A DNA stretch of 64,000 nt from Begonia masoniana (Eukaryota > Streptophyta > Magnoliopsida > Cucurbitales > Begoniaceae). The stretch is from positions 1,788,375 to 1,852,374 of the forward strand of contig CM039502.1 in NCBI GenBank assembly GCA_022432975.1, given 5' to 3'. A model generated the notes under the pieces. That model made no database searches. It was not told the DNA's origin and saw nothing but the letters and a program-made list of their open reading frames with translations. Made by a program: the position numbers and the translations under genes. Every line of letters begins with the position of its first letter. Positions within the stretch are counted from its first letter, which is position 1. This document shows, one piece after another, positions 40,999 to 53,205 of the stretch.

Positions 40999-43959
40999 CA
41001 AGTTGTTCTTGCCGATTACACTTGAAGCTTCTGCCGATGACGTGGCAAGTTGTTCTTGCCGATTACACTTGAAGCTTCTGCCGATGACGTGGCAAGTTGT
41101 TCTTGCCGATTACACTTGAAGCTTCTGCCGATGACGTGGCAAGTTGTTCTTGCCGATTACACTTGAAGCTTCTGCCGATGACGTGGCAAGTTGTTCTTGC
41201 CGATTACACTTGAAGCTTCTGCCGATGACGTGGCAAGTTGTTCTTGCCGATTACACTTGAAGCTTCTGCCGATGACGTGGCAAGTTGTTCTTGCCGATTA
41301 CACTTGAAGCTTCTGCCGATGACGTGGCAAGTTGTTCTTGCCGATTACACTTGAAGCTTCTGCCGATGACGTGGCAAGTTGTTCTTGCCGATTACACTTG
41401 AAGCTTCTGCCGATGACGTGGCAAGTTGTTCTTGCCGATTACACTTGAAGCTTCTGCCGATGACGTGGCAAGTTGTTCTTGCCGATTACACTTGAAGCTT
41501 CTGCCGATGACGTGGCAAGTTGTTCTTGCCGATTACACTTGAAGCTTCTGCCGATGACGTGGCAAGTTGTTCTTGCCGATTACACTTGAAGCTTCTGCCG
41601 ATGACGTGGCAAGTTGTTCTTGCCGATTACACTTGAAGCTTCTGCCGATGACGTGGCAAGTTGTTCTTGCCGATTACACTTGAAGCTTCTGCCGATGACG
41701 TGGCAAGTTGTTCTTGCCGATTACACTTGAAGCTTCTGCCGATGACGTGGCAAGTTGTTCTTGCCGATTACACTTGAAGCTTCTGCCGATGACGTGGCAA
41801 GTTGTTCTTGCCGATTACACTTGAAGCTTCTGCCGATGACGTGGCAAGTTGTTCTTGCCGATTACACTTGAAGCTTCTGCCGATGACGTGGCAAGTTGTT
41901 CTTGCCGATTACACTTGAAGCTTCTGCCGATGACGTGGCAAGTTGTTCTTGCCGATTACACTTGAAGCTTCTGCCGATGACGTGGCAAGTTGTTCTTGCC
42001 GATTACACTTGAAGCTTCTGCCGATGACGTGGCAAGTTGTTCTTGCCGATTACACTTGAAGCTTCTGCCGATGACGTGGCAAGTTGTTCTTGCCGATTAC
42101 ACTTGAAGCTTCTGCCGATGACGTGGCAAGTTGTTCTTGCCGATTACACTTGAAGCTTCTGCCGATGACGTGGCAAGTTGTTCTTGCCGATTACACTTGA
42201 AGCTTCTGCCGATGACGTGGCAAGTTGTTCTTGCCGATTACACTTGAAGCTTCTGCCGATGACGTGGCAAGTTGTTCTTGCCGATTACACTTGAAGCTTC
42301 TGCCGATGACGTGGCAAGTTGTTCTTGCCGATTACACTTGAAGCTTCTGCCGATGACGTGGCAAGTTGTTCTTGCCGATTACACTTGAAGCTTCTGCCGA
42401 TGACGTGGCAAGTTGTTCTTGCCGATTACACTTGAAGCTTCTGCCGATGACGTGGCAAGTTGTTCTTGCCGATTACACTTGAAGCTTCTGCCGATGACGT
42501 GGCAAGTTGTTCTTGCCGATTACACTTGAAGCTTCTGCCGATGACGTGGCAAGTTGTTCTTGCCGATTACACTTGAAGCTTCTGCCGATGACGTGGCAAG
42601 TTGTTCTTGCCGATTACACTTGAAGCTTCTGCCGATGACGTGGCAAGTTGTTCTTGCCGATTACACTTGAAGCTTCTGCCGATGACGTGGCAAGTTGTTC
42701 TTGCCGATTACACTTGAAGCTTCTGCCGATGACGTGGCAAGTTGTTCTTGCCGATTACACTTGAAGCTTCTGCCGATGACGTGGCAAGTTGTTCTTGCCG
42801 ATTACACTTGAAGCTTCTGCCGATGACGTGGCAAGTTGTTCTTGCCGATTACACTTGAAGCTTCTGCCGATGACGTGGCAAGTTGTTCTTGCCGATTACA
42901 CTTGAAGCTTCTGCCGATGACGTGGCAAGTTGTTCTTGCCGATTACACTTGAAGCTTCTGCCGATGACGTGGCAAGTTGTTCTTGCCGATTACACTTGAA
43001 GCTTCTGCCGATGACGTGGCAAGTTGTTCTTGCCGATTACACTTGAAGCTTCTGCCGATGACGTGGCAAGTTGTTCTTGCCGATTACACTTGAAGCTTCT
43101 GCCGATGACGTGGCAAGTTGTTCTTGCCGATTACACTTGAAGCTTCTGCCGATGACGTGGCAAGTTGTTCTTGCCGATTACACTTGAAGCTTCTGCCGAT
43201 GACGTGGCAAGTTGTTCTTGCCGATTACACTTGAAGCTTCTGCCGATGACGTGGCAAGTTGTTCTTGCCGATTACACTTGAAGCTTCTGCCGATGACGTG
43301 GCAAGTTGTTCTTGCCGATTACACTTGAAGCTTCTGCCGATGACGTGGCAAGTTGTTCTTGCCGATTACACTTGAAGCTTCTGCCGATGACGTGGCAAGT
43401 TGTTCTTGCCGATTACACTTGAAGCTTCTGCCGATGACGTGGCAAGTTGTTCTTGCCGATTACACTTGAAGCTTCTGCCGATGACGTGGCAAGTTGTTCT
43501 TGCCGATTACACTTGAAGCTTCTGCCGATGACGTGGCAAGTTGTTCTTGCCGATTACACTTGAAGCTTCTGCCGATGACGTGGCAAGTTGTTCTTGCCGA
43601 TTACACTTGAAGCTTCTGCCGATGACGTGGCAAGTTGTTCTTGCCGATTACACTTGAAGCTTCTGCCGATGACGTGGCAAGTTGTTCTTGCCGATTACAC
43701 TTGAAGCTTCTGCCGATGACGTGGCAAGTTGTTCTTGCCGATTACACTTGAAGCTTCTGCCGATGACGTGGCAAGTTGTTCTTGCCGATTACACTTGAAG
43801 CTTCTGCCGATGACGTGGCAAGTTGTTCTTGCCGATTACACTTGAAGCTTCTGCCGATGACGTGGCAAGTTGTTCTTGCCGATTACACTTGAAGCTTCTG
43901 CCGATGACGTGGCAAGTTGTTCTTGCCGATTACACTTGAAGCTTCTGCCGATGACGTGG
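40999..43959 (+). repeat. 47-bp tandem array 2, ~63 units
   Basis: Same unit as array 1, starting in a different register (CAAGTTGTTC) after AATCGGCTTGAGTATA, and ending at the same right border. No variants seen. Confidence 0.97.
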
Positions 43960-44184
43960 CATTAATTTAAACTGTCTCTGCCGATGCATTTCCGCCAGAA
44001 TTCAAAGCCAGCCGCGAAGCTACAGTGACGTCGTTTTCAAGCTTTAACTCCAGAACATTAATGGCGACGACGAACAACACTTTCAGATGCAACGGATAAA
44101 TGTTTCGTACGGATGCTTCCCAACGGTAACATTTTCTCATTTGAAGATAGATGCATTCAATTCGGAGAAGAAGAATATACAGAG

Positions 44185-44192
44185 TATATAAG
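44185..44192 (+). promoter_or_regulatory. TATA box of Sirevirus LTR2
   Basis: TATATAAG in the same context as in LTR1. Downstream the text AACACGAAGGAAGGACTTTT, lost in LTR1, is kept here. Confidence 0.75.
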
Positions 44193-44260
44193 TCAAGCTC
44201 AAAACACGAAGGAAGGACTTTTGCGAATTTTCAATTGATAGCCCTAAGCTGCAAAAGTTT

Positions 44261-45641
<1,381 letters not shown>

Positions 45642-45664
45642 TTAGACAATTACGGTCCTACAAT

Positions 45665-45676
45665 TGGTATCAGAGC
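45665..45676 (+). other. Primer binding site, internal region 2
   Basis: TGGTATCAGAGC, complementary to the initiator tRNA-Met 3' end, two bases after LTR2. Confidence 0.88.
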
Positions 45677-45727
45677 AAGGTATTTATTGTCTAAGTTGTT
45701 TATCTAAGAGATATTGCTGTATCTGAA

Positions 45728-47320
45728 ATGGCATTCAACATTAACAACTCCCAAATAGAAGGTCAGGCAACAAATAGACCTCCATTCTTTGATGGTAGTG
45801 ACTATGTCTATTGGAAGTCTAGAATGAAAATATTCATTCAAGCCATAGACTACGAGACCTGGTGTATTATAGAAAATGGTCCTTTTAAGGCCATGAAAAC
45901 TGTTGAAGGGAAAAGTATCCCTAAGGTCTCCTCTGAGTTAACTGAGTCCGATAAGAGAAATCTAAGCCTTAATGCTAAGGCTGTAAACACCCTGTACTGT
46001 GCTCTTAATAGAGATGAATTTAATAGAGTGCAAGGGTGTGAGAGTGCCCAAGAGATTTGGCATCTTTTAGAGGTTACACACGAGGGCACGAATCAAGTAA
46101 AAGAGAGCAAATTAAATATGTTAGTACACGAGTATGAACTTTTTATCATGATAAAGGATGAGACTATTTCATCTATGTTTACTCGGTTCACTAACATTAC
46201 TAATGGTTTAAAAGCTCTCGGTAAGACTTACACAGGTGAAGAACAGGTAAGAAAAATTCTAAGATGCCTACCCAGAGCCTGGCAACCAAAGGTGACAGCC
46301 ATTCAAGAAGCTCGGGATCTTAAGGTTCTCAAGCTCGAGGAACTCATTGGATCTCTCATGACGCATGAGATCACAATGAGGGAAAATGAAAAGGAGGACC
46401 TCAAAGAGAAAGAGGTCTCTAAGAGAAAGGACATTGCCATGAAGGCCTCCTCTGCCTCCTCCAGTAAACATGAAGAATCTGATGAGGAAGATGTAGATGA
46501 AGGTGATGAGGATATAGCTCTCATCACTAGGAGGTTCAGCAAATTCCTCCAAAGGAAGAGAATGCAGGGAAGAAGATTTCCAAAGGGTGAAAAACCCCAA
46601 AAAGAGAAGGAAATCACCTGCTTTGGTTGCGGCAAGCCTGGCCATATGAAGGCAGATTGCCCTCAGGCGAAGAAATTTCCCAAAAAGCTCAAGAAGAAGG
46701 CCATGAAGGCTACCTGGGATGAATGTGAAAGTGACACTTCTTCTTCAGAAGATGAGGAAGTTGCTAACCTCTGTTTTATGGCTCACGAAGATAAGGTTAG
46801 TTCTATATCTCCTTGTACCTTAAGTGACAGTGAAATTGATGACGATGATGGAGATATAGTAGATGCTTTTAATGATCTAGTAAAACAATTCAGCATGTTA
46901 AAAACTAAGTACAATGCATTGAAAAAGGAAAATGCAAGATTAATTGAGAAGCAAGAAAATGAAAACAATCAGCTTGAAAAGGAAGTGTATGAACTGAAAA
47001 AGAAAAATGAATTTTTAGACTATTTTGTTAAGAAATTGACTCTTAGTAGTAATAAACTGAACATGTTGATAAATGATCAAAGAATGACCTTTGATAGAGC
47101 AGGCATTGGATATACTGGTGATAACAAAAAGAGAGAATATAAGACTTTTTTTGTTAAATCTGTTGTTTGCCATGCATGCAATGAGGCAGGACATAAATCA
47201 TATGTATGTCCACTCAAAACAGGAAAAAGTAGGCCTGATTGTAGACTTCAATGGGTTCCCAAGGGAACCAGACCTAACTCTAGGACCCAAAAAGTTTGGG
47301 TACCAAAGAAGACAACTTGA
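45728..47320 (+). CDS. Sirevirus Gag, intact
   Basis: A 530-residue Gag with start MAFNINNSQIEGQ and the conserved PPFFDGSDYVYWKSRM. The UBN2-type capsid region lies at about 60-230, followed by an acidic/Ser-rich hinge (EESDEEDVDEGDED), a first CCHC knuckle at residues 298-311 (CFGCGKPGHMKADC), a predicted coiled coil (about 395-440, KTKYNALKKENARL) and a second knuckle from residue 481 (CHACNEAGHKSYVC). Long Gag with coiled coil fits Sireviruses. It ends in a single TGA at 47318-47320, after which the same frame continues directly into protease. Gag would package the transcript in cytoplasmic particles. Confidence 0.93.
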   Translation: MAFNINNSQIEGQATNRPPFFDGSDYVYWKSRMKIFIQAIDYETWCIIENGPFKAMKTVEGKSIPKVSSELTESDKRNLSLNAKAVNTLYCALNRDEFNRVQGCESAQEIWHLLEVTHEGTNQVKESKLNMLVHEYELFIMIKDETISSMFTRFTNITNGLKALGKTYTGEEQVRKILRCLPRAWQPKVTAIQEARDLKVLKLEELIGSLMTHEITMRENEKEDLKEKEVSKRKDIAMKASSASSSKHEESDEEDVDEGDEDIALITRRFSKFLQRKRMQGRRFPKGEKPQKEKEITCFGCGKPGHMKADCPQAKKFPKKLKKKAMKATWDECESDTSSSEDEEVANLCFMAHEDKVSSISPCTLSDSEIDDDDGDIVDAFNDLVKQFSMLKTKYNALKKENARLIEKQENENNQLEKEVYELKKKNEFLDYFVKKLTLSSNKLNMLINDQRMTFDRAGIGYTGDNKKREYKTFFVKSVVCHACNEAGHKSYVCPLKTGKSRPDCRLQWVPKGTRPNSRTQKVWVPKKTT

Positions 47321-50282
47321 TCTCCTGTTTTGCAGGTTGACAGCTCTCCTGAAAGAAATCAGTGGTACCTCGACAGTGGATGTTCGAGGCATATGACAGG
47401 AGACTCAACCATGTTTGCTGTTGTCAACAAAAAGAAAGGATATGAAGTGATTTTTAAATCTAACTCCTGCATAATTAAAGATGCATCTAATGATAAAACT
47501 CTGTTCACTGGTTATAGAAAAGAAAATATCTATGTTATTGATATGGATGTTGTTGAGCATGTTAATGAGAAATGCCTTGCTGTTAATTCTTCTCATGATG
47601 CTTGGATTTGGCATAGAAGATTAGGACACGTAGGAATGGATACCTTAGCTAAGATTACTAAGGATGACTTAGTTAGAGGGATTCCTAAGATATCCTTTGA
47701 AAAGGATAAAGTCTGTGAGGCTTGTCAAATGGGCAAGCAGATCAAATCTTCTTTTAAATCTAAGAGTGAGATATCTACCTCTAAGCCTCTCCAACTCCTT
47801 CACATGGACCTCTTCGGTCCTTCTAATATAGCAAGCTTAGGAGGCAAATTCTATGCTTTTGTCATCGTAGATGATTTCTCTAGATTCACCTGGGTTCATT
47901 TTCTAAAGTCTAAGGATGAGACTTTTGAAATCTTTTCTAGTTTTAGGAAAAGAGTTCAGAATGAAAAGGAGCTCACCATAATTGCTATTCGTAGTGATCA
48001 TGGTGGAGAATTTGAAAATGATAGATGCGAACTCTTGTGTCTCAAACATGGGATTGAACACAACTTCTCTTCTCCTAGAACCCCTCAGCAAAATGGTGTT
48101 GTTGAGAGGAAAAATAGGTCTCTCCCAAGAGCTTGCTCGGACTATGCTGAATGAAAATTCCCTTCCAAAATATTTCTGGGCAGAAGCTGTTTCAACAGCT
48201 TGTTATGTGCTTATCGGGTCTCAATAAGACCTATCCTAGAGAAAACTCCATAGGAGCTCTGGAGTGGAAAAACCCTTCTGTCAAATACTTTAGAGCGTTT
48301 GGCAGTAAATGCTTCATTCTAAATACCAAAGATAACTTAGGAAAATTCGATTCTAAATCAGATATTGAATTTTCTTGGTTATTCTCTGTCAAGTAAAGCA
48401 TATAGAGTCTTCAATAGGAAACTCTTGTTGTTGAAGAATCTGTTCATGTCAATTTTGATGAGACCCCTCAACCCACAATCAATGTGGATGAGGATGGATG
48501 TTTTGGACAATCAACTTGATTCTCTTTCTGTGGAAAAATCTAATGATCCTCTCAAATTGTAAAGTCTTTAGAACCATCTTCTACTTCTTTGGACATCATT
48601 CCTGTTAAAGATGAATCTGCAGATCTTCCTAGAGATTGGAAATATATTAGAAGTCATCCAATAGAGGAAATTTTAGGTGATCCTTCTTTAGGAGTTAAGA
48701 CTAGATCCTCTCTTAGGAATCTCTGTGCCAATGTGGCATTTATCTCTCAAATAGAACCTAAGAAGTTTGAAGAGGCCGAGAGTGATGAAAATTGGATTAT
48801 GGCCATGCAAGAAGAGTTAAATCAGTTTGAAAGGAGCATGTATGGAACTTGTTCCGAGGCCTAAGGATCATCACTATTGGACAAAAATGGGTTTATAGAA
48901 TAATTGGATGAAATGGGATAGTTGTTAGAAATAAAGCTAGATTGTAGCTAAGGGGATACTCTCAAGAAGAGGGAATTGATTTTGAAGAATCCTTTGCCCC
49001 TGTAGCTAGATTAGGAAGTCAATTAGAATGCTTCTACTTTTGCTTGCTACAAAAACTTCACACCTCTTCCAAATGGATGTAAAGAGTGCGTGTTTTAAAT
49101 GGTTATATAACAGAAGAAGTTTATGTAGAACAACTTATAGGTTTTGAAGCCTTTGATAAACCCGACCATGTCTTCAAACTTAGGAAAGCTCTCTATGGAC
49201 TTAAGCAGGCTCCTAGAGCTTGGTATGACAGATTGAAGAATTTCCTTGAGGAAAGGAATTTCAAAAAGGGTAACTCCGATTCACTCTGTTTACCCATGCA
49301 AAAGGAGAAGGACATTTTGTTGGTTCAAATTTATGTCGATGACATTATCTTTGGCTCAACTAATGTCAAATTGTGTAATGAGTTTTCATCCCTCATGCAA
49401 AGTGAATTCGAGATGAGTATGATGGGGGAGTTAAAGTTTTTCTTAGGATTCCAGATTAGTCAATCTCTTGATGGAATTTTCTTCTGCCAAGAAAAGTATA
49501 TTAAGGAACTCCTTAAGAAATTTGGTTTAGAATCTGTCAAGTCTTCCAAGACTCCCATGAGTACCACAACTAAGCTGGATAAAGATGAAAAAGGAATAAA
49601 TGTTGATATTAAGAAATATCGTGGTATGATTGGTTCTCTGCTATATCTGACTGCAAGTAGGCCGGATATACTCTTTAGTGTTTGTCTTTGTGCTAGATTT
49701 CAGGCTGCCCCTAAGGAGTCTCATCTCTCTGCTGTCAAAAGAATTTTCAAATATTTAAGTGGGACTCTTGACTTAGGATTATGGTATCCTAAAGGCACTT
49801 CTTTTGATCTGATTGGCTATTCAGATTCTGACTATGCTGGTAGTCTTATTGATAGAAAAAGCACTAGTGGCACTTGTCAGTTCCTAGGAGAATCTCTAGT
49901 GTCTTGGTATTCGAAGAAACAGAATTCTGTTGCATTGTCAACTGCTGAGAGTGAATATATTGCTGCCGGTAGTTGTTGTGCACAAATGCTTTGGATGAAA
50001 CAGACTTTGGAAGATTACAATCTGTTTTATGATAGGATTCCTATTCGGTGTGATAACACCAGTGCCATTAACATTTCTAAAAATCCTATTCAACACTCTA
50101 GAACAAAGCACATAGATGTCAGATATCACTTCATCCGAGATCATGTTCAAAGAGGTGATATTTCTTTAGAATTCGTTAACTCTGTAGATCAACTTGCTGA
50201 CATCTTTACCAAGCCTTTAGATGAAAAGACTTTCAATAATATTAGGATAAGGCTAGGTCTCATTCGGGTTGAGAAAAACTAA
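47321..50282 (+). pseudogene. Sirevirus pol, open at both ends, frameshifted in the middle
   Basis: In frame with gag after one TGA. Protease: WYLDSGCSRHMTGD (about 47360). Pre-integrase: WIWHRRLGHVG...CEACQMGKQ. Integrase core: HMDLFGP, then [10 protein letters not shown]. Frames break from 48124 by many one-base indels, covering the end of integrase and the front of RT, and reopen from about 49100 with YVDD (49332-49343) and RNase H to a TAA at 50280-50282. Internal region 1 is clean across the broken stretch. If the indels are read errors, the real element could have a complete pol; as written it is non-functional. Confidence 0.88.
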
Positions 50283-50535
50283 GATTATTTCTTTGTCGAA
50301 AAATTTCTAAGTATTGGAGTGTTTTTCTCTTCTGTGTTGGCATCGGCAGATGCTATGTTTTTCAATAGGCATCGGAAGATGTTTTTCTTATTTCTGCCGA
50401 CACGTGTGTCTTCTTCGTAAGGCGATGTGTTATTTCTTTTAAATTCATTCTTCTTCGCCGGTACACTTCATCTTTCGCGCTCTTTCTGAAAACCCCTGCC
50501 CTACCATACCTCCTCTGTCGAATTCCCTTCTAGAA
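50283..50535 (+). other. Spacer between pol and the third ORF
   Basis: Non-coding, with CATCGGCAGATG and CATCGGAAGATG repeats and one CTGCCGACACGTGTG G-box (about 50395-50409). In internal region 1 this segment is replaced by the 44-bp array. The third ORF is probably translated from a spliced or separate transcript, which is inference only. Confidence 0.55.
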
Positions 50536-52683
50536 ATGGAATCTCAAGGTCAGTCATCTCGCGCCGTTTCCAAACCGGCCAAGAAGAAGGCCATTGTTTC
50601 TGATCGTTATACTCGAGAAATTCCTCGTGGAACGGAATGGCCGTCTTTTTTCTTCCTTACTGAAGCTGCCGAGGTAAAGTACCTCAACGACTATCAGTAC
50701 AGATCTCTAATTCTTAGTAAGGGTATGTATTTTGAGAAGTTGGCTGGTATGGACATTATTGAACCCCTGACGGATTTAGGATTAATAGGTCTCTTTGAAA
50801 CCGAATCTTTCTATTTCCCGGAAGCAATTAGGATGTTTTATGCCAACCTTACCTTTGCCTCCGATTTCACTTCCCTGAAGAGCTATGTGTACAACAAACG
50901 CATAGAAATTACTCCTAGTTCCATCAATGCCCTTCTGGGTGCTCCACATTTGGACAACATCCCCTACAGTTATGTAACAAGCAATGAGCTTCCTTTCTAT
51001 GGCACTTCTGATGGAAAACAGTTTCTTAGGGAAATAGCTTTGGTCCCCAACCAATCATTTGATCTTTTAAAGGGCAAGCATCTAACCCCTAGGGCCAAAT
51101 TATTTCGCCACATGATTGATTTCAATATAGTTCCCAAGGGTGGTCACTATGATGAGGTGAGTGCAATGGAACTCTTTGTTCTGTTTGCACTCTATTTCAA
51201 GAAACCCTTCAATGTTGGGTACATTGTTGTCCGGAGGATGATTTTAGCTGTTTCTTCCAAGGCCACTTCTTTTCCATACAATCTGCTCCTCATGCGGTTA
51301 TTTGTCAAGCTTGATATTGCTCTTCCAGAGGAGATTGAACCTGTGAAACTTAAGCCCACAAGTTATTATTCTGATATCAATCTGCGCAAGATGGGAATTA
51401 AGTTGGTCAGCAAAGGAGAGCTCATTCAGGTTACGGGCAAGAAAAAGGTTTCTCAGGCTGTTCCTGTCAGGCGTGGTAAGAGGAAACTTATCCTGCCAGA
51501 GGAATCTGCTGAAGAAGGAGGTGTTTCAGGTCTTCCTGACTGTGCCATTTCCCCTTCCCATTCTAGGGAGTCTAGCTTAGAACCCGAACCTTCTCCTCTG
51601 AAGCGTAGGCACAAAACTGCTTCCTCCTCTACAGCATCTCTCTCAGAGGCAACCTCTGTTCCCTCTATTTTGCCTCCTCCAATTCCAGAACAACCTCAAT
51701 CACCTCCACCTTCTCTTATCTTGCCTTCTCAACCTGCCTTTCCTTCCATCTCTCCACTGATGCAAGCCATTACTTCATATTTCCAACATGGCCCCCCACC
51801 AGCTTCATCAGTCCCTCCATCTCCAGTCCAACTCTCTTCCTCACACACTACCTCTACAGTTAAACTGTCTACACCTTCATCTTCTACATCTTCGATCCCA
51901 CAAGCTATACCATCAGCACCACCATCTCCACTTCGACTGCCCTCACCTGTTTCCCAGTCTCCCACCAAAACGGCTACGGCTCCTTCATCACCAGTCCAAC
52001 CTGCCTTACAAACTTTGCCAACTATTCCTGCCACTCCTATCACTTATCAGAGGAGATCTACCATGAGTGAGGCTCAGTTCTCTGAGTTGAAAAGCAGCAT
52101 TGCAGGTCTAAGGTCAGACTTTGATTCAAAAGTCTCTCAACTCGAAACTAATTTGAAAACTGAGTTTGATGTGGCTCTGGCTAAGAGGGATCGGTTATTG
52201 GCCAGAGAGAATGCAATTTTCACTCGAAAACTTCAAGCAATATCTACTCAACTTAAGGTTCTTTGTCCTACACCTCATACTTCTCTCTCTGAAGCTGAAC
52301 ATGCTCCCGTGATATCTTTGGCTGCTTGTGTCTCCGAGGTCAGCTTTGAAGATGCTAATCATTCCTTCTTCAGGCCTCCTGTTGTAGTGGATGAGCGCTT
52401 CATGTCTTTGGATCTTCAGGAGACTGTACTTCAATTCCATACTTCTCCTGTTAGTGTGCCTACTCCTGACGTAGCCAGTCCAATGGAGATTTCCCCGGGT
52501 AGTCCCTCTGGCGAGCTTCCTTGTCTAGATCTGCTGATGTCTCAAGGACCCTCTACATCAGATGCTCCTCAGCCAGAGTCTCCTTCCTGCATGGACATGG
52601 TGGTTTCCAGAGAACCTTCTCCGCCCCCTGCTCCTTGCATGGATTGGTGGTCTATCAATCACCACCCCTCCCTCGAGATCTAG
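50536..52683 (+). CDS. Third ORF of the Sirevirus (env-like position), frameshifted near its end
   Basis: A 715-residue frame as written. The N-terminus is basic (KPAKKKAIVSDR). Residues ~30-290 are a folded region resembling the putative plant transposon protein domain (IMFYAN-type text: IRMFYANLTFAS, SSINALLGAPHLD). Residues ~360-505 are Pro/Ser-rich. A coiled coil follows (~510-575, FSELKSSIAGLRSDFD). The tail is acidic and Pro-rich. No signal peptide or clear membrane helix is seen, so env-like describes only its position. One missing T near 52644 shifts the frame; the other copy suggests the original frame went on to about 52792. Function unknown; a structural or host-interaction role is speculation. 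Confidence 0.82.
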   Translation: MESQGQSSRAVSKPAKKKAIVSDRYTREIPRGTEWPSFFFLTEAAEVKYLNDYQYRSLILSKGMYFEKLAGMDIIEPLTDLGLIGLFETESFYFPEAIRMFYANLTFASDFTSLKSYVYNKRIEITPSSINALLGAPHLDNIPYSYVTSNELPFYGTSDGKQFLREIALVPNQSFDLLKGKHLTPRAKLFRHMIDFNIVPKGGHYDEVSAMELFVLFALYFKKPFNVGYIVVRRMILAVSSKATSFPYNLLLMRLFVKLDIALPEEIEPVKLKPTSYYSDINLRKMGIKLVSKGELIQVTGKKKVSQAVPVRRGKRKLILPEESAEEGGVSGLPDCAISPSHSRESSLEPEPSPLKRRHKTASSSTASLSEATSVPSILPPPIPEQPQSPPPSLILPSQPAFPSISPLMQAITSYFQHGPPPASSVPPSPVQLSSSHTTSTVKLSTPSSSTSSIPQAIPSAPPSPLRLPSPVSQSPTKTATAPSSPVQPALQTLPTIPATPITYQRRSTMSEAQFSELKSSIAGLRSDFDSKVSQLETNLKTEFDVALAKRDRLLARENAIFTRKLQAISTQLKVLCPTPHTSLSEAEHAPVISLAACVSEVSFEDANHSFFRPPVVVDERFMSLDLQETVLQFHTSPVSVPTPDVASPMEISPGSPSGELPCLDLLMSQGPSTSDAPQPESPSCMDMVVSREPSPPPAPCMDWWSINHHPSLEI

Positions 52684-52881
52684 CTTTCCTTCAAGATTTG
52701 GTGGGGAAGCATCTTTCAATCCCTTCCGTAACGTGCCTTCTCTTGTTCAGCAAGCCTTTTGGAATCGTCACTTAGATCGCTACAAAAAGTGATTTTTGTT
52801 TGCTGTTTCTTTCAATGACTATCTTTAGCTTTCTCAACTTTCTCAGATGTTGAATGCATTTATTTTTTTTGATAATGAAAA

Positions 52882-53049
52882 TGGGGGAGAATACTATATT
52901 TGATTGTTTGTGCTTGGATATACTCTGTGTTTCTGAAATTGTTATGAATGGCTATGTTTATAAAATGCACAAAGTATGGGGGAGCTAGTATTATGGGGGA
53001 GTATCAAACTTAATCAAATTTATATTGTCATAATCAAAAAGGGGGAGAT
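52882..53049 (+). promoter_or_regulatory. Repeated polypurine tracts before LTR3
   Basis: GGGGGAG motifs at about 52883, 52978, 52995 and 53041; the last directly precedes LTR3. Same arrangement as before LTR2. Confidence 0.75.
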
Positions 53050-53205
53050 TGTTGACTTATAGAGTGTTTAAGTCATAATTTGTTTTTGATTATGTACGTG
53101 TGTATTAAATATTCAATTTGATTCTGTGTACTTAATGAGTATTATAAATATGAGTTTATTTGGAAATACCCTTGAAAAGGGTATTTTAGTTGTCTAATAA
53201 AATCG

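Larger units (their letters stand above)
45663..53049 (+). mobile_element. Sirevirus-like internal region 2 (full gene order)
   Basis: Order: primer binding site, gag, protease, pre-integrase and integrase, RT, RNase H, ~250-bp spacer, third ORF, repeated polypurine tracts. This is the Ty1/copia order with the additional ORF of Sireviruses. Outside a patch of indels (48124-49290) and the end of ORF3 the coding parts are open. It is identical to internal region 1 over long stretches, which indicates either very recent copying or double assembly of one locus. Confidence 0.92.

Noticed and set aside
50536..52683. Calling the third ORF an envelope protein
   Set aside because: No signal peptide, clear transmembrane segment or fusion peptide visible; only the position is env-like.
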